Assembly: GCA_964482495.1 (NCBI GenBank) | Contig: CAYZXS010000003.1 | Coordinates: 62,001-126,000, forward strand | Length of the DNA: 64,000 bases | Source of the DNA: J029 sp964482495 | GTDB taxonomy: Bacteria > Planctomycetota > UBA1135 | Direction: 5' to 3' | Shown here: positions 58,195 through 64,000 of the stretch, one piece after another | Position numbering within the stretch: position 1 is the stretch's first letter | Layout of the letters: every line of letters begins with the position of its first letter | Notes under the pieces: generated by a model | What the model was told of the DNA's origin: nothing | Database searches by the model: none | What the model saw: only the letters and a program-made list of their open reading frames with translations | Position numbers and translations under genes: made by a program

Positions 58195-59537
58195 TCCTCC
58201 TCGTCGCCGCCTGCCGCGGGCGGCAGCTCGAACTCCGCCACCATCGCCCCGTGGTCCGACGGCCAGCCCTCCGGGTGCTGCTCGCGGTGCTCGGCGCCGC
58301 GCAGCTCGAGCGCGCCCTGGAAGTAGAGGTAGTCGATGCGGTCCTGCCAGGACTCGGAGAAGCGCGGCGTCCAGGTGTGGCCGGGGTGGGTGAGCGGGTC
58401 GGGGAAGACCTCCCGGTAGCTGTCGCGGAAGCCGGCGTCGGCCATCGCCTTGCTGACCGGGAATTCGACCACCAAGCCGCGGTGGGCGGACTTCGCCGCC
58501 TCGGTCCAGTCGAGGTGGCTGCCGCTGTTGAAGTCGCCGCCGACCAGCAGCGGCACGCCGTCGCCGTCGTCGATCAGCGGCCGCAGCTCCCTCAGGATGT
58601 CCGTGATCTCGGCGCCGCGCGTCTGCCACTCCGCCTCGACGATCGCGGCGGCCTCGGGCGGCTGCTCCTGCTTCATCTGCCCCCAGTAGTCGGGCAGGTA
58701 GTGGATCCAAAGCGAGAAGGCGTCGAGCTGGTGCGCCGGACCGAGCCGCAGCCGGGCGCCGCCGAAGCGGAAGGGCTGATAGAGCCGGTAGGTCTGGCCG
58801 ATCGGGAAGCGGCTCAGGATCGACAGGTTCGAGCTGCGCAGGTAGAGCTCGTAGCCGAGGGCGTCGGCCAGGATCGCGCCGCTGCCGTAGGTCTCCTGCA
58901 TGCAGACGACGTCGGCGCGCGCCGCCTGGATGCACTCGACCACGCGCTGCGGGCCGAGCTGCTCGCCGTCCTCGCGACCGCCGTGCCAGATGTTCCAGGC
59001 CATGACGCGGAAGCGGTCGCCGGCCGCCAGCGCGGGCGGGGGCGGCGGCGAGAAACCGCGCTCGGCGGCGGCGCGGCGCAGCTCGGCCTCGCTCCAGACC
59101 CGGGGCTCGTGGAGGCGCTCGCGCACCATCGGCCGCTCCCAGACCAGGGGCGGGCGCGGCAGCGCCGCCTCGTAGCCGCTGATCTCATAGACCGCCACCT
59201 GGCGGCCGTCGAAGCGGAAGCGCAGCTCGCGTCGGGCGGCGTCGGCGACGACCTGGATCAGGTGCGGCCGGCCGTCGAGCACCGACTGGCGCGGCGCCGT
59301 CGGCAGGTAGGACAAGGAGGCCTCGCCGTTCGAGAGCCGGAAGCTCCAGGCGCCGTTCGGCTGCAGTCCGATCAGCCAGCCAGGCTCGCCGCCGGGGGCG
59401 TCGCCGAACAGGGCCAGCTCGGCCTCGGGGGCTGCCGCACCGGCCTCGCCGGCCTGGACCAGGACCGAGGCGCTAAATCCGTCCTGCGGCGCCGCCAGCA
59501 GCAGCGGCAGGACCAGGGCCGGTAGCGCCGCGATCAT
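58191..59537 (-). CDS. Secreted endonuclease/exonuclease/phosphatase-fold protein
   Basis: A 448-residue exported protein. ATG 59537 starts a signal peptide (MIAALPALVLPLLLAAPQ). The N-terminal 150 residues are beta-rich (LamG-like: RPHLIQVVADAARRELRFRF). The EEP catalytic domain begins near 175 (RVMAWNIWHGGREDGEQLGP) and has its metal site in CMQETYG, VGGDFNSGSHLD and PSDHGAMVAEF (final SDH). It probably cleaves phosphodiester or phosphate bonds outside the cytoplasm. The start overlaps the upstream small gene by 4 bp (ATGA), so the two are translationally coupled. The stop overlaps the patatin stop in CTAG. Confidence 0.87.
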   Translation of the reverse strand: MIAALPALVLPLLLAAPQDGFSASVLVQAGEAGAAAPEAELALFGDAPGGEPGWLIGLQPNGAWSFRLSNGEASLSYLPTAPRQSVLDGRPHLIQVVADAARRELRFRFDGRQVAVYEISGYEAALPRPPLVWERPMVRERLHEPRVWSEAELRRAAAERGFSPPPPPALAAGDRFRVMAWNIWHGGREDGEQLGPQRVVECIQAARADVVCMQETYGSGAILADALGYELYLRSSNLSILSRFPIGQTYRLYQPFRFGGARLRLGPAHQLDAFSLWIHYLPDYWGQMKQEQPPEAAAIVEAEWQTRGAEITDILRELRPLIDDGDGVPLLVGGDFNSGSHLDWTEAAKSAHRGLVVEFPVSKAMADAGFRDSYREVFPDPLTHPGHTWTPRFSESWQDRIDYLYFQGALELRGAEHREQHPEGWPSDHGAMVAEFELPPAAGGDEED

Positions 59538-59710
59538 CCGCTCCGGCGCCGGCGCCGTTCGAGCACTTCTGGGTGGTCGCGCCAAGCGGGCATGGTGGCC
59601 ATGGAGTCGAGCGTCCGCGTCTCGACCTCGGCCTTCCCCAGCCGCGGGTTCTTCTGCTGGGCGAAGGCGGTCACGCCGCAGCTCAGGCAGTGGTGGTGGG
59701 GGTGGTCCAT
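59534..59710 (-). CDS. Small His-rich protein with CxxC, coupled to EEP gene
   Basis: A 58-codon frame starting at ATG 59710. The protein opens MDHPHHHCLSCGVTAFAQQK and ends in an arginine-rich tail (EVLERRRRRSG). The HHHCxxC cluster suggests metal binding, probably one zinc or iron ion. Its stop overlaps the EEP start by 4 bp, which argues for a real, translated gene, since its position fixes coupling to a clear coding sequence. No family was recognised. A longer version from an earlier in-frame start (59740) adds only prolines and glycines. Confidence 0.55.
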   Translation of the reverse strand: MDHPHHHCLSCGVTAFAQQKNPRLGKAEVETRTLDSMATMPAWRDHPEVLERRRRRSG

Positions 59711-59852
59711 AGGGTCGGGCGGCGGACGGCCGCCGCGCACCGCCGACCTTGCCGCCCGAGCCGGTCCAGGTCAAATCCCGCCCCCCGGGAGCGCCGCTCC
59801 CGGTTTAGGATGAGGCCACCGCCGCCGTGACCCGGGATCCCCGCGCCGCGCC
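59711..59852 (+). promoter_or_regulatory. Intergenic hairpin and -10-like hexamer before ThuA-like gene
   Basis: The 142-bp gap holds a perfect hairpin, CCGGGAGC-GCC-GCTCCCGG (59785-59803), directly followed by TTTAGGAT; TAGGAT (59806-59811) is a -10-like box 41 nt before ATG 59853. The hairpin could be an operator or a short terminator. Nothing else is seen. Confidence 0.45.
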
Positions 59853-60914
59853 ATGAAGGACCTCACGGCTACCCTGCTCTTCCTGCTCCTCGCGGCCGCC
59901 GGCCTGAGCGCCGCCCAGCTCCCCAGGGTCGCGATCGCCGCGTCCGCCGACCCGAGCGCCGCTTCGGCGCACTTCACCGACCCGCAGACCCGGCTGCTCG
60001 CCTCGGGCCGCTTCGCCGCGGTCGACCTGGTCGAGGTCATGGCCGCCACCCCGACCCTCGGGCAGCTGCAGGCGTATGACGCCGTCCTCACCTGGAGCAA
60101 TTACAGCTACCTCGACGGCGACGCCTTCGGCGACGTGATGGCCGACTACGTCGACTCCGGCGGCGGCGTGGTGGTGGCGGTGTTCGCCAACACTTCGACG
60201 CAGCAGCATCGCTTCCTCGGCGGCCGCTGGATCACCGGCGGCTACGAGCTCGTCCCCGGCCGCGGCGACGTGGTCGCGTTTTCTCCGGCCACGCTCGGAG
60301 CGATCCACGACCCGATGCACCCGACCGTGGCGGGGGTCACGAACTTCGACGGCGGCAGCGGCAGCTTCCGGCCGGCGCGCACCAGTTTGGCGGCCCACGG
60401 GGTCGAGGTGGCCTCGTGGAGCGATGGCAAGACGCTCGTCGCGGTCAGCAGCTTGTGGCCGGCCCGGGTGGACCTGGGCTTCGTGCCGCCGAGCAGCGTC
60501 GCCGACCCGGCCTTCTGGGTCCCCGGCAGCGACGGCGACCTGCTGCTGGCCAACGCCCTCGAGTACGCCTCCGGCCAGGGCAGCCTCGGCCCGCGCCTCT
60601 CTGCGACCGGGCTGGTGGCCGGGCAGACCTCCACCCTCACGGTCGACGACGCCACCCCGGGTCAGCTGGTGGCCTTCGCCTACTCGGTGACCGGCCCTGG
60701 CCCCGCCGCCGTGACCGTCTCCGGCTGCGGGCCGCAGACCGTGGAGCTGAGCCGGCCGATCCTGCTGCTTGGCCCGATGCTGGCCGACGCCAACGGCCAG
60801 GCGGTGCTGCGCGTCCCGGTGCCGCCGGGGGCCGGCGGCCGCAGCGTCTGGTTGCAGGCCTTCGACGCCGTCAGCTGCCGCCTGAGCAACGCCCTGGCGG
60901 AGACGATCGGCTGA
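59853..60914 (+). CDS. Secreted ThuA/GATase-like protein with type-2 C-terminal module
   Basis: A 353-residue exported protein. The signal peptide is MKDLTATLLFLLLAAAGLSA. Residues about 23-235 resemble the class I glutamine-amidotransferase-like/ThuA fold (DAVLTWSNYSYLDGDAFGDV, ADYVDSGGGVVVAVFANTST, LVAVSSLWPARVDLGF), although no catalytic cysteine is evident, so it may bind rather than catalyse. Residues about 256-353 are the type-2 C-terminal module (AGQTSTLTVDDATPGQLVAF, ADANGQAVLRVPVP, VWLQAFDAV, RLSNALAET). The same module ends the proteins at 4346 and 19116. The gene appears monocistronic. Confidence 0.75.
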   Translation: MKDLTATLLFLLLAAAGLSAAQLPRVAIAASADPSAASAHFTDPQTRLLASGRFAAVDLVEVMAATPTLGQLQAYDAVLTWSNYSYLDGDAFGDVMADYVDSGGGVVVAVFANTSTQQHRFLGGRWITGGYELVPGRGDVVAFSPATLGAIHDPMHPTVAGVTNFDGGSGSFRPARTSLAAHGVEVASWSDGKTLVAVSSLWPARVDLGFVPPSSVADPAFWVPGSDGDLLLANALEYASGQGSLGPRLSATGLVAGQTSTLTVDDATPGQLVAFAYSVTGPGPAAVTVSGCGPQTVELSRPILLLGPMLADANGQAVLRVPVPPGAGGRSVWLQAFDAVSCRLSNALAETIG

Positions 60915-60932
60915 TGCGGGGGCGCTGGCCGC

Positions 60933-60938
60933 TACTCT
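60933..60938 (+). promoter_or_regulatory. -10-like hexamer before ABM gene
   Basis: TACTCT lies 15 nt before ATG 60954, in the 39-bp gap after the ThuA-like gene. No Shine-Dalgarno sequence is present. Confidence 0.35.
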
Positions 60939-60953
60939 GATCGAGCCAGAGTC

Positions 60954-61265
60954 ATGCCCGAACCGCGCCGCTACGTCGTCATCTTCCGCTCCCGCCTCTC
61001 ACCGGATGACGAGGGCTATGCCGACATGGCGGAGCGCATGGTCGAGCTGGCGCGGCGGCAGCCCGGCTTCCTCGGCGTCGAGTCCGTGCGCGACGGGGCC
61101 GAGGCCGTCACCTTGTCGTACTGGGCGTCGCGGGAGGCCATCGAGGCCTGGCGGTCGCATCCGGAGCACCAGGTGGCGATGCGCCTCGGCCGGGAGCGCT
61201 GGTATGCGCGCTACTCCCTCGAGGTCGCGGAGGTGGATCGGTGGAGCCTCCACCCAGAGGAGTAA
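60954..61265 (+). CDS. Antibiotic biosynthesis monooxygenase (ABM) domain protein
   Basis: A 103-residue ferredoxin-like-fold protein. RRYVVIFRSRLSPDDEGYAD, MVELARRQPGFLGVES and AVTLSYWASREAIEAWRSHP are standard ABM/heme-degrading-monooxygenase landmarks, close to the antibiotic biosynthesis group called YqjZ-like. Length is normal. It is the second ABM protein in the window, but the two are not close paralogues (the other is at 51742). It probably oxidises a small molecule or binds heme; the substrate is unknown. An AT-rich region with inverted repeats separates it from the next operon. Confidence 0.85.
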   Translation: MPEPRRYVVIFRSRLSPDDEGYADMAERMVELARRQPGFLGVESVRDGAEAVTLSYWASREAIEAWRSHPEHQVAMRLGRERWYARYSLEVAEVDRWSLHPEE

Positions 61266-61273
61266 GAAATATC

Positions 61274-61299
61274 TGTCTTGATGTAAGAAAAATAAGACA
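61274..61299. promoter_or_regulatory. AT-rich operator-like inverted repeat
   Basis: TGTCTT (61274-61279) and AAGACA (61294-61299) are inverted arms around 14 AT-rich bp, conspicuous in this GC-rich DNA. TTGATG (61278-61283) could serve as a -35 box. It lies just before the three-gene operon that encodes an XRE regulator, the probable ligand. Confidence 0.5.
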
Positions 61300-61349
61300 T
61301 AGTGAGGGGAGGCGGGACGTACTCCATGGGCCCGCCTGGGAGATCGCTC

Positions 61350-61931
61350 ATGAACGGACCCTTCCCCTGGATTCTCGTCGCCTTCGCCGCCGGCCTGATC
61401 GGCATGATCGTGGTCGGCGCCTTCGTCCTGACCCGGCTGCGCGCCGAAGCCGTGCCGCTCAGCCCCGAGGACCGCGCCGAGTGGCGCCGGGAGCCCCTGA
61501 CGCCGCTCCAGAAGTGGTCCTGGGCGGGCCTGGCGCTGGGGCTCGCCGAGGCGGTCGGGCTCTACTCCTTCTTCGCCGCCAAGGGAGGCGCCGCGGTCTA
61601 CTGGGAGGACGACGCCATGCGCCTGCAGGTCGTCGGTATCTTCTTGTCCGTGCAGATCTTACAGACGTTAATGATGGCCTTGGGTAGCCGCAGCGCCGAC
61701 GAACGGGACCAGCGGGTGCTGCGCCTGGCGCCCCAGGTCCAGGCCGTCGGCCTGCTGCTCGGCCTGGCGGGCTGGAACGTCTACCTCGGCCAGAGCTTCC
61801 ACGAGGAGGGGGCGGTGCCGATGGTCTACACCTACCTGACCTTCGGCTCGCTGCTGATCGTCTACATGACCGGCTGGTTCGCCGGGGTGCTGCTGGGTTA
61901 CCGGCTGGGGCGGATCCATGGCCAAGGCTGA
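61350..61931 (+). CDS. Integral membrane protein, function unknown
   Basis: A 193-residue protein with four hydrophobic helices at about 7-27, 53-72, 92-110 and 125-145, and a fifth at 158-182 (YTYLTFGSLLIVYMTGWFAG). ATG 61350 was chosen for the GGGAG ribosome site 7 nt upstream; an earlier ATG at 61326 is possible. The gene overlaps the XRE regulator by 14 bp. Small membrane proteins of this kind are often encoded beside YozG-type XRE regulators, but their role is unclear. Confidence 0.75.
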   Translation: MNGPFPWILVAFAAGLIGMIVVGAFVLTRLRAEAVPLSPEDRAEWRREPLTPLQKWSWAGLALGLAEAVGLYSFFAAKGGAAVYWEDDAMRLQVVGIFLSVQILQTLMMALGSRSADERDQRVLRLAPQVQAVGLLLGLAGWNVYLGQSFHEEGAVPMVYTYLTFGSLLIVYMTGWFAGVLLGYRLGRIHGQG

Positions 61932-62139
61932 GATCCAGAACGAAATCCGCCGTCTTCGCTTCGAATTCGGGGAGATGACCCAGGCCGATTTGGCCAAGCG
62001 GGTGGGCTGCAGCCGCCAGACCATCGTCCTGCTCGAACAAGGCCGATATGCGCCTTCCCTCGCGCTCGCGTTTAGAATAGCCAGGGTCTTCGACCAGACC
62101 GTAGACGGCGTGTTCCGCTACGAGGGGGAAATGAAATGA
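61918..62139 (+). CDS. XRE-family HTH transcriptional regulator, small
   Basis: A 73-residue single-domain regulator. IRRLRFEFGEMTQADLAKRV (helices 1-2), GCSRQTIVLLEQGRYAPSLA (recognition helix and turn) and FRIARVFDQTVDGVFRYEGE match the compact YozG/Cro-type XRE group. It overlaps the membrane protein gene by 14 bp and the next gene by 4 bp, so all three are coupled. It probably binds the AT-rich inverted repeat upstream of the operon and represses it; this is inference. Confidence 0.9.
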   Translation: MAKAEIQNEIRRLRFEFGEMTQADLAKRVGCSRQTIVLLEQGRYAPSLALAFRIARVFDQTVDGVFRYEGEMK

Positions 62140-62522
62140 ACCTGATCCGCTGGATCGCATCCACCGTGCTCTCCGCGATGCTCCTGCCCCAGATCCTGGG
62201 GGTGGGCAGCGACGCCTCTGGCGCCACCCTGCCGCCCGAGATCGAGCAGCAACTCGCCGAGCTGGCAGCGCAAGCCGAGGCCCGCGGCGGCGAGATGGAT
62301 GGTCAACTCAGTTCCTTCTTCATCGTCGGCACCGACGACGTGCTGGCGCTGCTCGAAGACGGCTGGAACGGCCTGCAGCCGGTCGTCGAGGTCGTGAATC
62401 AGGTCAAGAGCGCCACCTCCGCCGCCGCTGGCCCCGCCGTGCTTCCCCCCGGCGTGCGGCTGGCGAAGGTGACCCTGGATTTCGCCCTGCCGATTTCGGC
62501 CGAGCGGGACACTGAAGACTGA
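62136..62522 (+). CDS. Exported protein of unknown function, last gene of XRE operon
   Basis: A 128-residue protein. It starts by a 4-bp ATGA overlap with the XRE gene. The N-terminal segment (WIASTVLSAMLLPQILGVG) is a signal peptide or anchor. A helical middle (EIEQQLAELAAQAEARGGE) is followed by strand-like IVGTDDVLALLEDGWNGLQP and VRLAKVTLDFALPI. No family was recognised. Operon position suggests it acts with the membrane protein at 61350. Confidence 0.65.
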   Translation: MNLIRWIASTVLSAMLLPQILGVGSDASGATLPPEIEQQLAELAAQAEARGGEMDGQLSSFFIVGTDDVLALLEDGWNGLQPVVEVVNQVKSATSAAAGPAVLPPGVRLAKVTLDFALPISAERDTED

Positions 62523-62586
62523 GCTCGATGGTGAGCCCCGCCGCCGCCCCTGGTCGAGGCGGTCGGCGGATCGAGGCACTCCCCGG

Positions 62587-62817
62587 ATGACCCCGCCGGT
62601 GATCCTCCTCCTGCCCGGGCGCTCCCTGACGGCAGCTGGGGATCGCCTGGTGCCGATCCGCGCCTCCCAGGTCCTCGCCGAGGGGCTGGAGATGGTCCAG
62701 CAGGTTCAGCTGGACGGCCCGCATCTCCTGCTCCAGCGCCGACCGGGAGCGGCGGTCGGCGTCATCCAGGCGTTCCTCCAGTCCCTGGACCTTTCCGACC
62801 CGCCGGCGGGGGGTTAG
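62587..62817 (+). CDS. Possible 76-aa protein
   Basis: A short frame with high GC at third positions and balanced composition (ILLLPGRSLTAAGDRLVPIR, LAEGLEMVQQVQLDGPHLLL). The opposite strand also shows a high-GC frame in part of the region (62404-62724), so coding on this strand is only somewhat more likely. No Shine-Dalgarno sequence is seen. The preceding gap 62523-62586 shows nothing. It ends 44 bp before the Gfo/Idh/MocA gene. Confidence 0.35.
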   Translation: MTPPVILLLPGRSLTAAGDRLVPIRASQVLAEGLEMVQQVQLDGPHLLLQRRPGAAVGVIQAFLQSLDLSDPPAGG

Positions 62818-62861
62818 CCTGACCCGTCCACCACGGTTTCTCTTCGGGAGCGGTGCATCTC

Positions 62862-64000
62862 ATGGCGAACCAGCGGCTCGATCGACGTGACTTCCTCCGC
62901 CAGCTCGGGGCTGGTGCCGCCGCCGGCGCCCTGGGCGGCGCGACCCTGCCCACGCGGCTGCTGGCGAATCCCTCGCCGAACGAGCAGATCGGCATCGGCG
63001 TCATCGGCGTCGGCTCGCTCGGCGGCGGCCACCACCTGAACGCCCTGATGGGAATGTCGGACGACTTCCGGCTGCTGGCGGTGGCGGACGTCGACCAGGT
63101 CCACCTCGACCGGGCGGTCGAGAGGGCCGGCGGCGGGGTGGAGGGCTACCGCGACTACCGGCGCCTGCTCGACCGCCAGGACCTGGACGCGGTGCTGATC
63201 GCCACCCCCGACCACTGGCACGCGCTGACGACGATCCACGCCTGCGAGGCCGGCAAGGACGTCTACTGCGAGAAGCCGCTGTCGCTGACCATCGGCGAGG
63301 GTCGCGAGATGGTCGACGCCGTGCGCCGCGCCGGCCGGGTCTGCCAGACCGGCTCGCAGCAGCGCTCCGACCTGCGCTTTCGCTGGGCCTGCGAGCTGGT
63401 GCGCAACGGCGCCATCGGCGAGCTGGAGCGGGTGACGGCGGCGCTGCACCGCGGCCCGTCGGCGCCGTGGCAGGAGGTGGTCGCGCCGCCGCCGAACCTG
63501 GACTGGGAGATGTGGCTCGGCCCGTCGCCGTGGGCCGAGTACCGGCCGGCGCGCTGCCACTGGACCTTCCGCTGGTTCTTCGACAGCTCGGGCGGCATGC
63601 TCACCGACTGGGGCGCGCACCACAACGACATCGCCCAGTGGGGGATGGGCGTGGATCACTCCGGACCGCGCACCATCGAAGGCGCGGCGCGCTTCGACCC
63701 CGACAGCATGTACGAGACCCCGGTGCAGTTCGAGGTCCGCTACCTCTACGAGAGCGGCGTCGAGCTGACCTGTACCAGCGAGGGCCGCAACGGCGTCACC
63801 TTCCACGGCAGCGAGGGCAGCATCTTCGTCAGCCGCGGCGCGATCGAGGCCGACCCGCCCGAGATCCTGGACACGCCGCCCGGGAGCGGCGAGGTCCAGC
63901 TCTACCAGAGCCCGAACCACCACCGCGACTTCGCCGCCTGCGTGCGCAGCCGCCGCCGCCCGATCTGCGACGTCGAGATCGGCCACCGCTCCGTGACCGT
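62862..64000 (+). CDS. Gfo/Idh/MocA family oxidoreductase with Tat signal (3' end outside window)
   Basis: An NAD(P)-dependent oxidoreductase, partial (about 379 residues visible, open to the window edge). MANQRLDRRDFLRQLGAGAA is a twin-arginine signal, so the protein is exported folded with its cofactor, as is common in Planctomycetota. The Rossmann motif GVIGVGSLGGG (about 46-56) and the DVDQ acidic residue precede DAVLIATPDHWHALTTIHAC and YCEKPLS, the Gfo/Idh/MocA catalytic lysine motif. The C-terminal domain (GGMLTDWGAHHNDIAQWGMG) fits the family group with metal or histidine contacts. Likely substrates are sugars or inositols. ATG 62862 is the start; no clear Shine-Dalgarno sequence. Confidence 0.93.
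   Translation, partial: MANQRLDRRDFLRQLGAGAAAGALGGATLPTRLLANPSPNEQIGIGVIGVGSLGGGHHLNALMGMSDDFRLLAVADVDQVHLDRAVERAGGGVEGYRDYRRLLDRQDLDAVLIATPDHWHALTTIHACEAGKDVYCEKPLSLTIGEGREMVDAVRRAGRVCQTGSQQRSDLRFRWACELVRNGAIGELERVTAALHRGPSAPWQEVVAPPPNLDWEMWLGPSPWAEYRPARCHWTFRWFFDSSGGMLTDWGAHHNDIAQWGMGVDHSGPRTIEGAARFDPDSMYETPVQFEVRYLYESGVELTCTSEGRNGVTFHGSEGSIFVSRGAIEADPPEILDTPPGSGEVQLYQSPNHHRDFAACVRSRRRPICDVEIGHRSVT

Noticed and set aside
62404..62724. Minus-strand frame of 106 codons overlapping the end of the 62136 gene.
   Set aside because: It runs antisense into a coupled operon gene, becomes Pro/Arg/Gly-rich, and has no start upstream of the helix-like part; the plus-strand frame at 62587 is slightly more plausible, though uncertain.
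1..64000. Search by eye for tRNA, rRNA, tmRNA, CRISPR arrays and replication origins.
   Set aside because: No cloverleaf with GGTTCRA-type T-loop in context, no rRNA core text, no repeat-spacer array and no DnaA-box cluster were noticed; a dedicated RNA search would be needed to exclude small RNAs.

Overview
The window is a very GC-rich bacterial chromosome segment (about 70% G+C by eye) with dense, mostly single-gene or short-operon packing on both strands. Several features point to a member of the Planctomycetota, with a Verrucomicrobiota-type lineage as the main alternative. These are a coupled DUF1549/DUF1553 cytochrome plus DUF1501 gene pair, a Tat-dependent Gfo/Idh/MocA oxidoreductase, a sulfatase, a sialate-O-acetylesterase-like esterase, GH127 and GH172 enzymes, and many secreted FG-GAP beta-propeller proteins. 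No rRNA, tRNA, CRISPR array, prophage module or transposase gene was seen.

Layout. 1-3 kb: queA (cut by the left edge), a small secreted coiled-coil protein and a PLP decarboxylase. 3-14 kb: a long inverted repeat, secreted proteins, a DUF2249 protein, crcB, a release-factor-like protein, a secretin-N-domain-like protein, an acyl-CoA synthetase coupled to an HSDL2-like dehydrogenase, a thioredoxin-like [2Fe-2S] ferredoxin and an acylglycerolphosphate acyltransferase. 12.5-20.7 kb: FG-GAP protein, terminator, DUF1549/1553 + DUF1501 pair, and a secreted HExxH metalloprotease. 20.7-23.6 kb: a three-gene minus-strand operon (L-2-hydroxyglutarate oxidase-like, small membrane protein, ThpR), divergent from a ferritin-like diiron protein. 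23.7-27.7 kb: two secreted genes of visibly lower GC. 27.7-34.5 kb: a complete fatty-acid beta-oxidation module (FadJ-like, thiolase, TetR regulator, FadE-like) around a divergent control region with three copies of one 10-mer. 34.6-38.7 kb: a frameshifted porin-like gene, an unknown secreted protein and a hybrid histidine kinase, tightly linked. 38.7-44.3 kb: a DUF1028-M28 peptidase fusion lipoprotein and two tandem FG-GAP proteins. 44.3-54 kb: carbohydrate genes (GH63/trehalase-like, GH172, ribokinase, GH127, esterase) with a PadR/HAAS pair. 54-64 kb: another long inverted repeat, an unknown protein, sulfatase, patatin, an endonuclease/exonuclease/phosphatase-fold protein, a ThuA-like secreted protein, an ABM protein, a small operon with an XRE regulator, and a Gfo/Idh/MocA gene that runs off the right edge.

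How it fits together. The acyl-CoA ligase, dehydrogenase, thiolase, hydratase/dehydrogenase and acyl-CoA dehydrogenase form a fatty-acid degradation capacity, probably under the TetR regulator. The secreted glycosidases, esterase and sulfatase suggest use of complex polysaccharides, arabinofuranose-containing ones among them. Two cross-cutting patterns stand out. First, eight secreted proteins of unrelated N-terminal architecture end in one of two related beta-rich C-terminal modules of about 95-115 residues. Second, many genes lack a Shine-Dalgarno sequence and instead carry a -10-like hexamer 6-11 nt before the start codon, which suggests leaderless transcripts. Three long or nested inverted repeats (3022-3129, 38615-38681, 54114-54254) lie at gene ends or in intergenic space and have no known carrier gene here.
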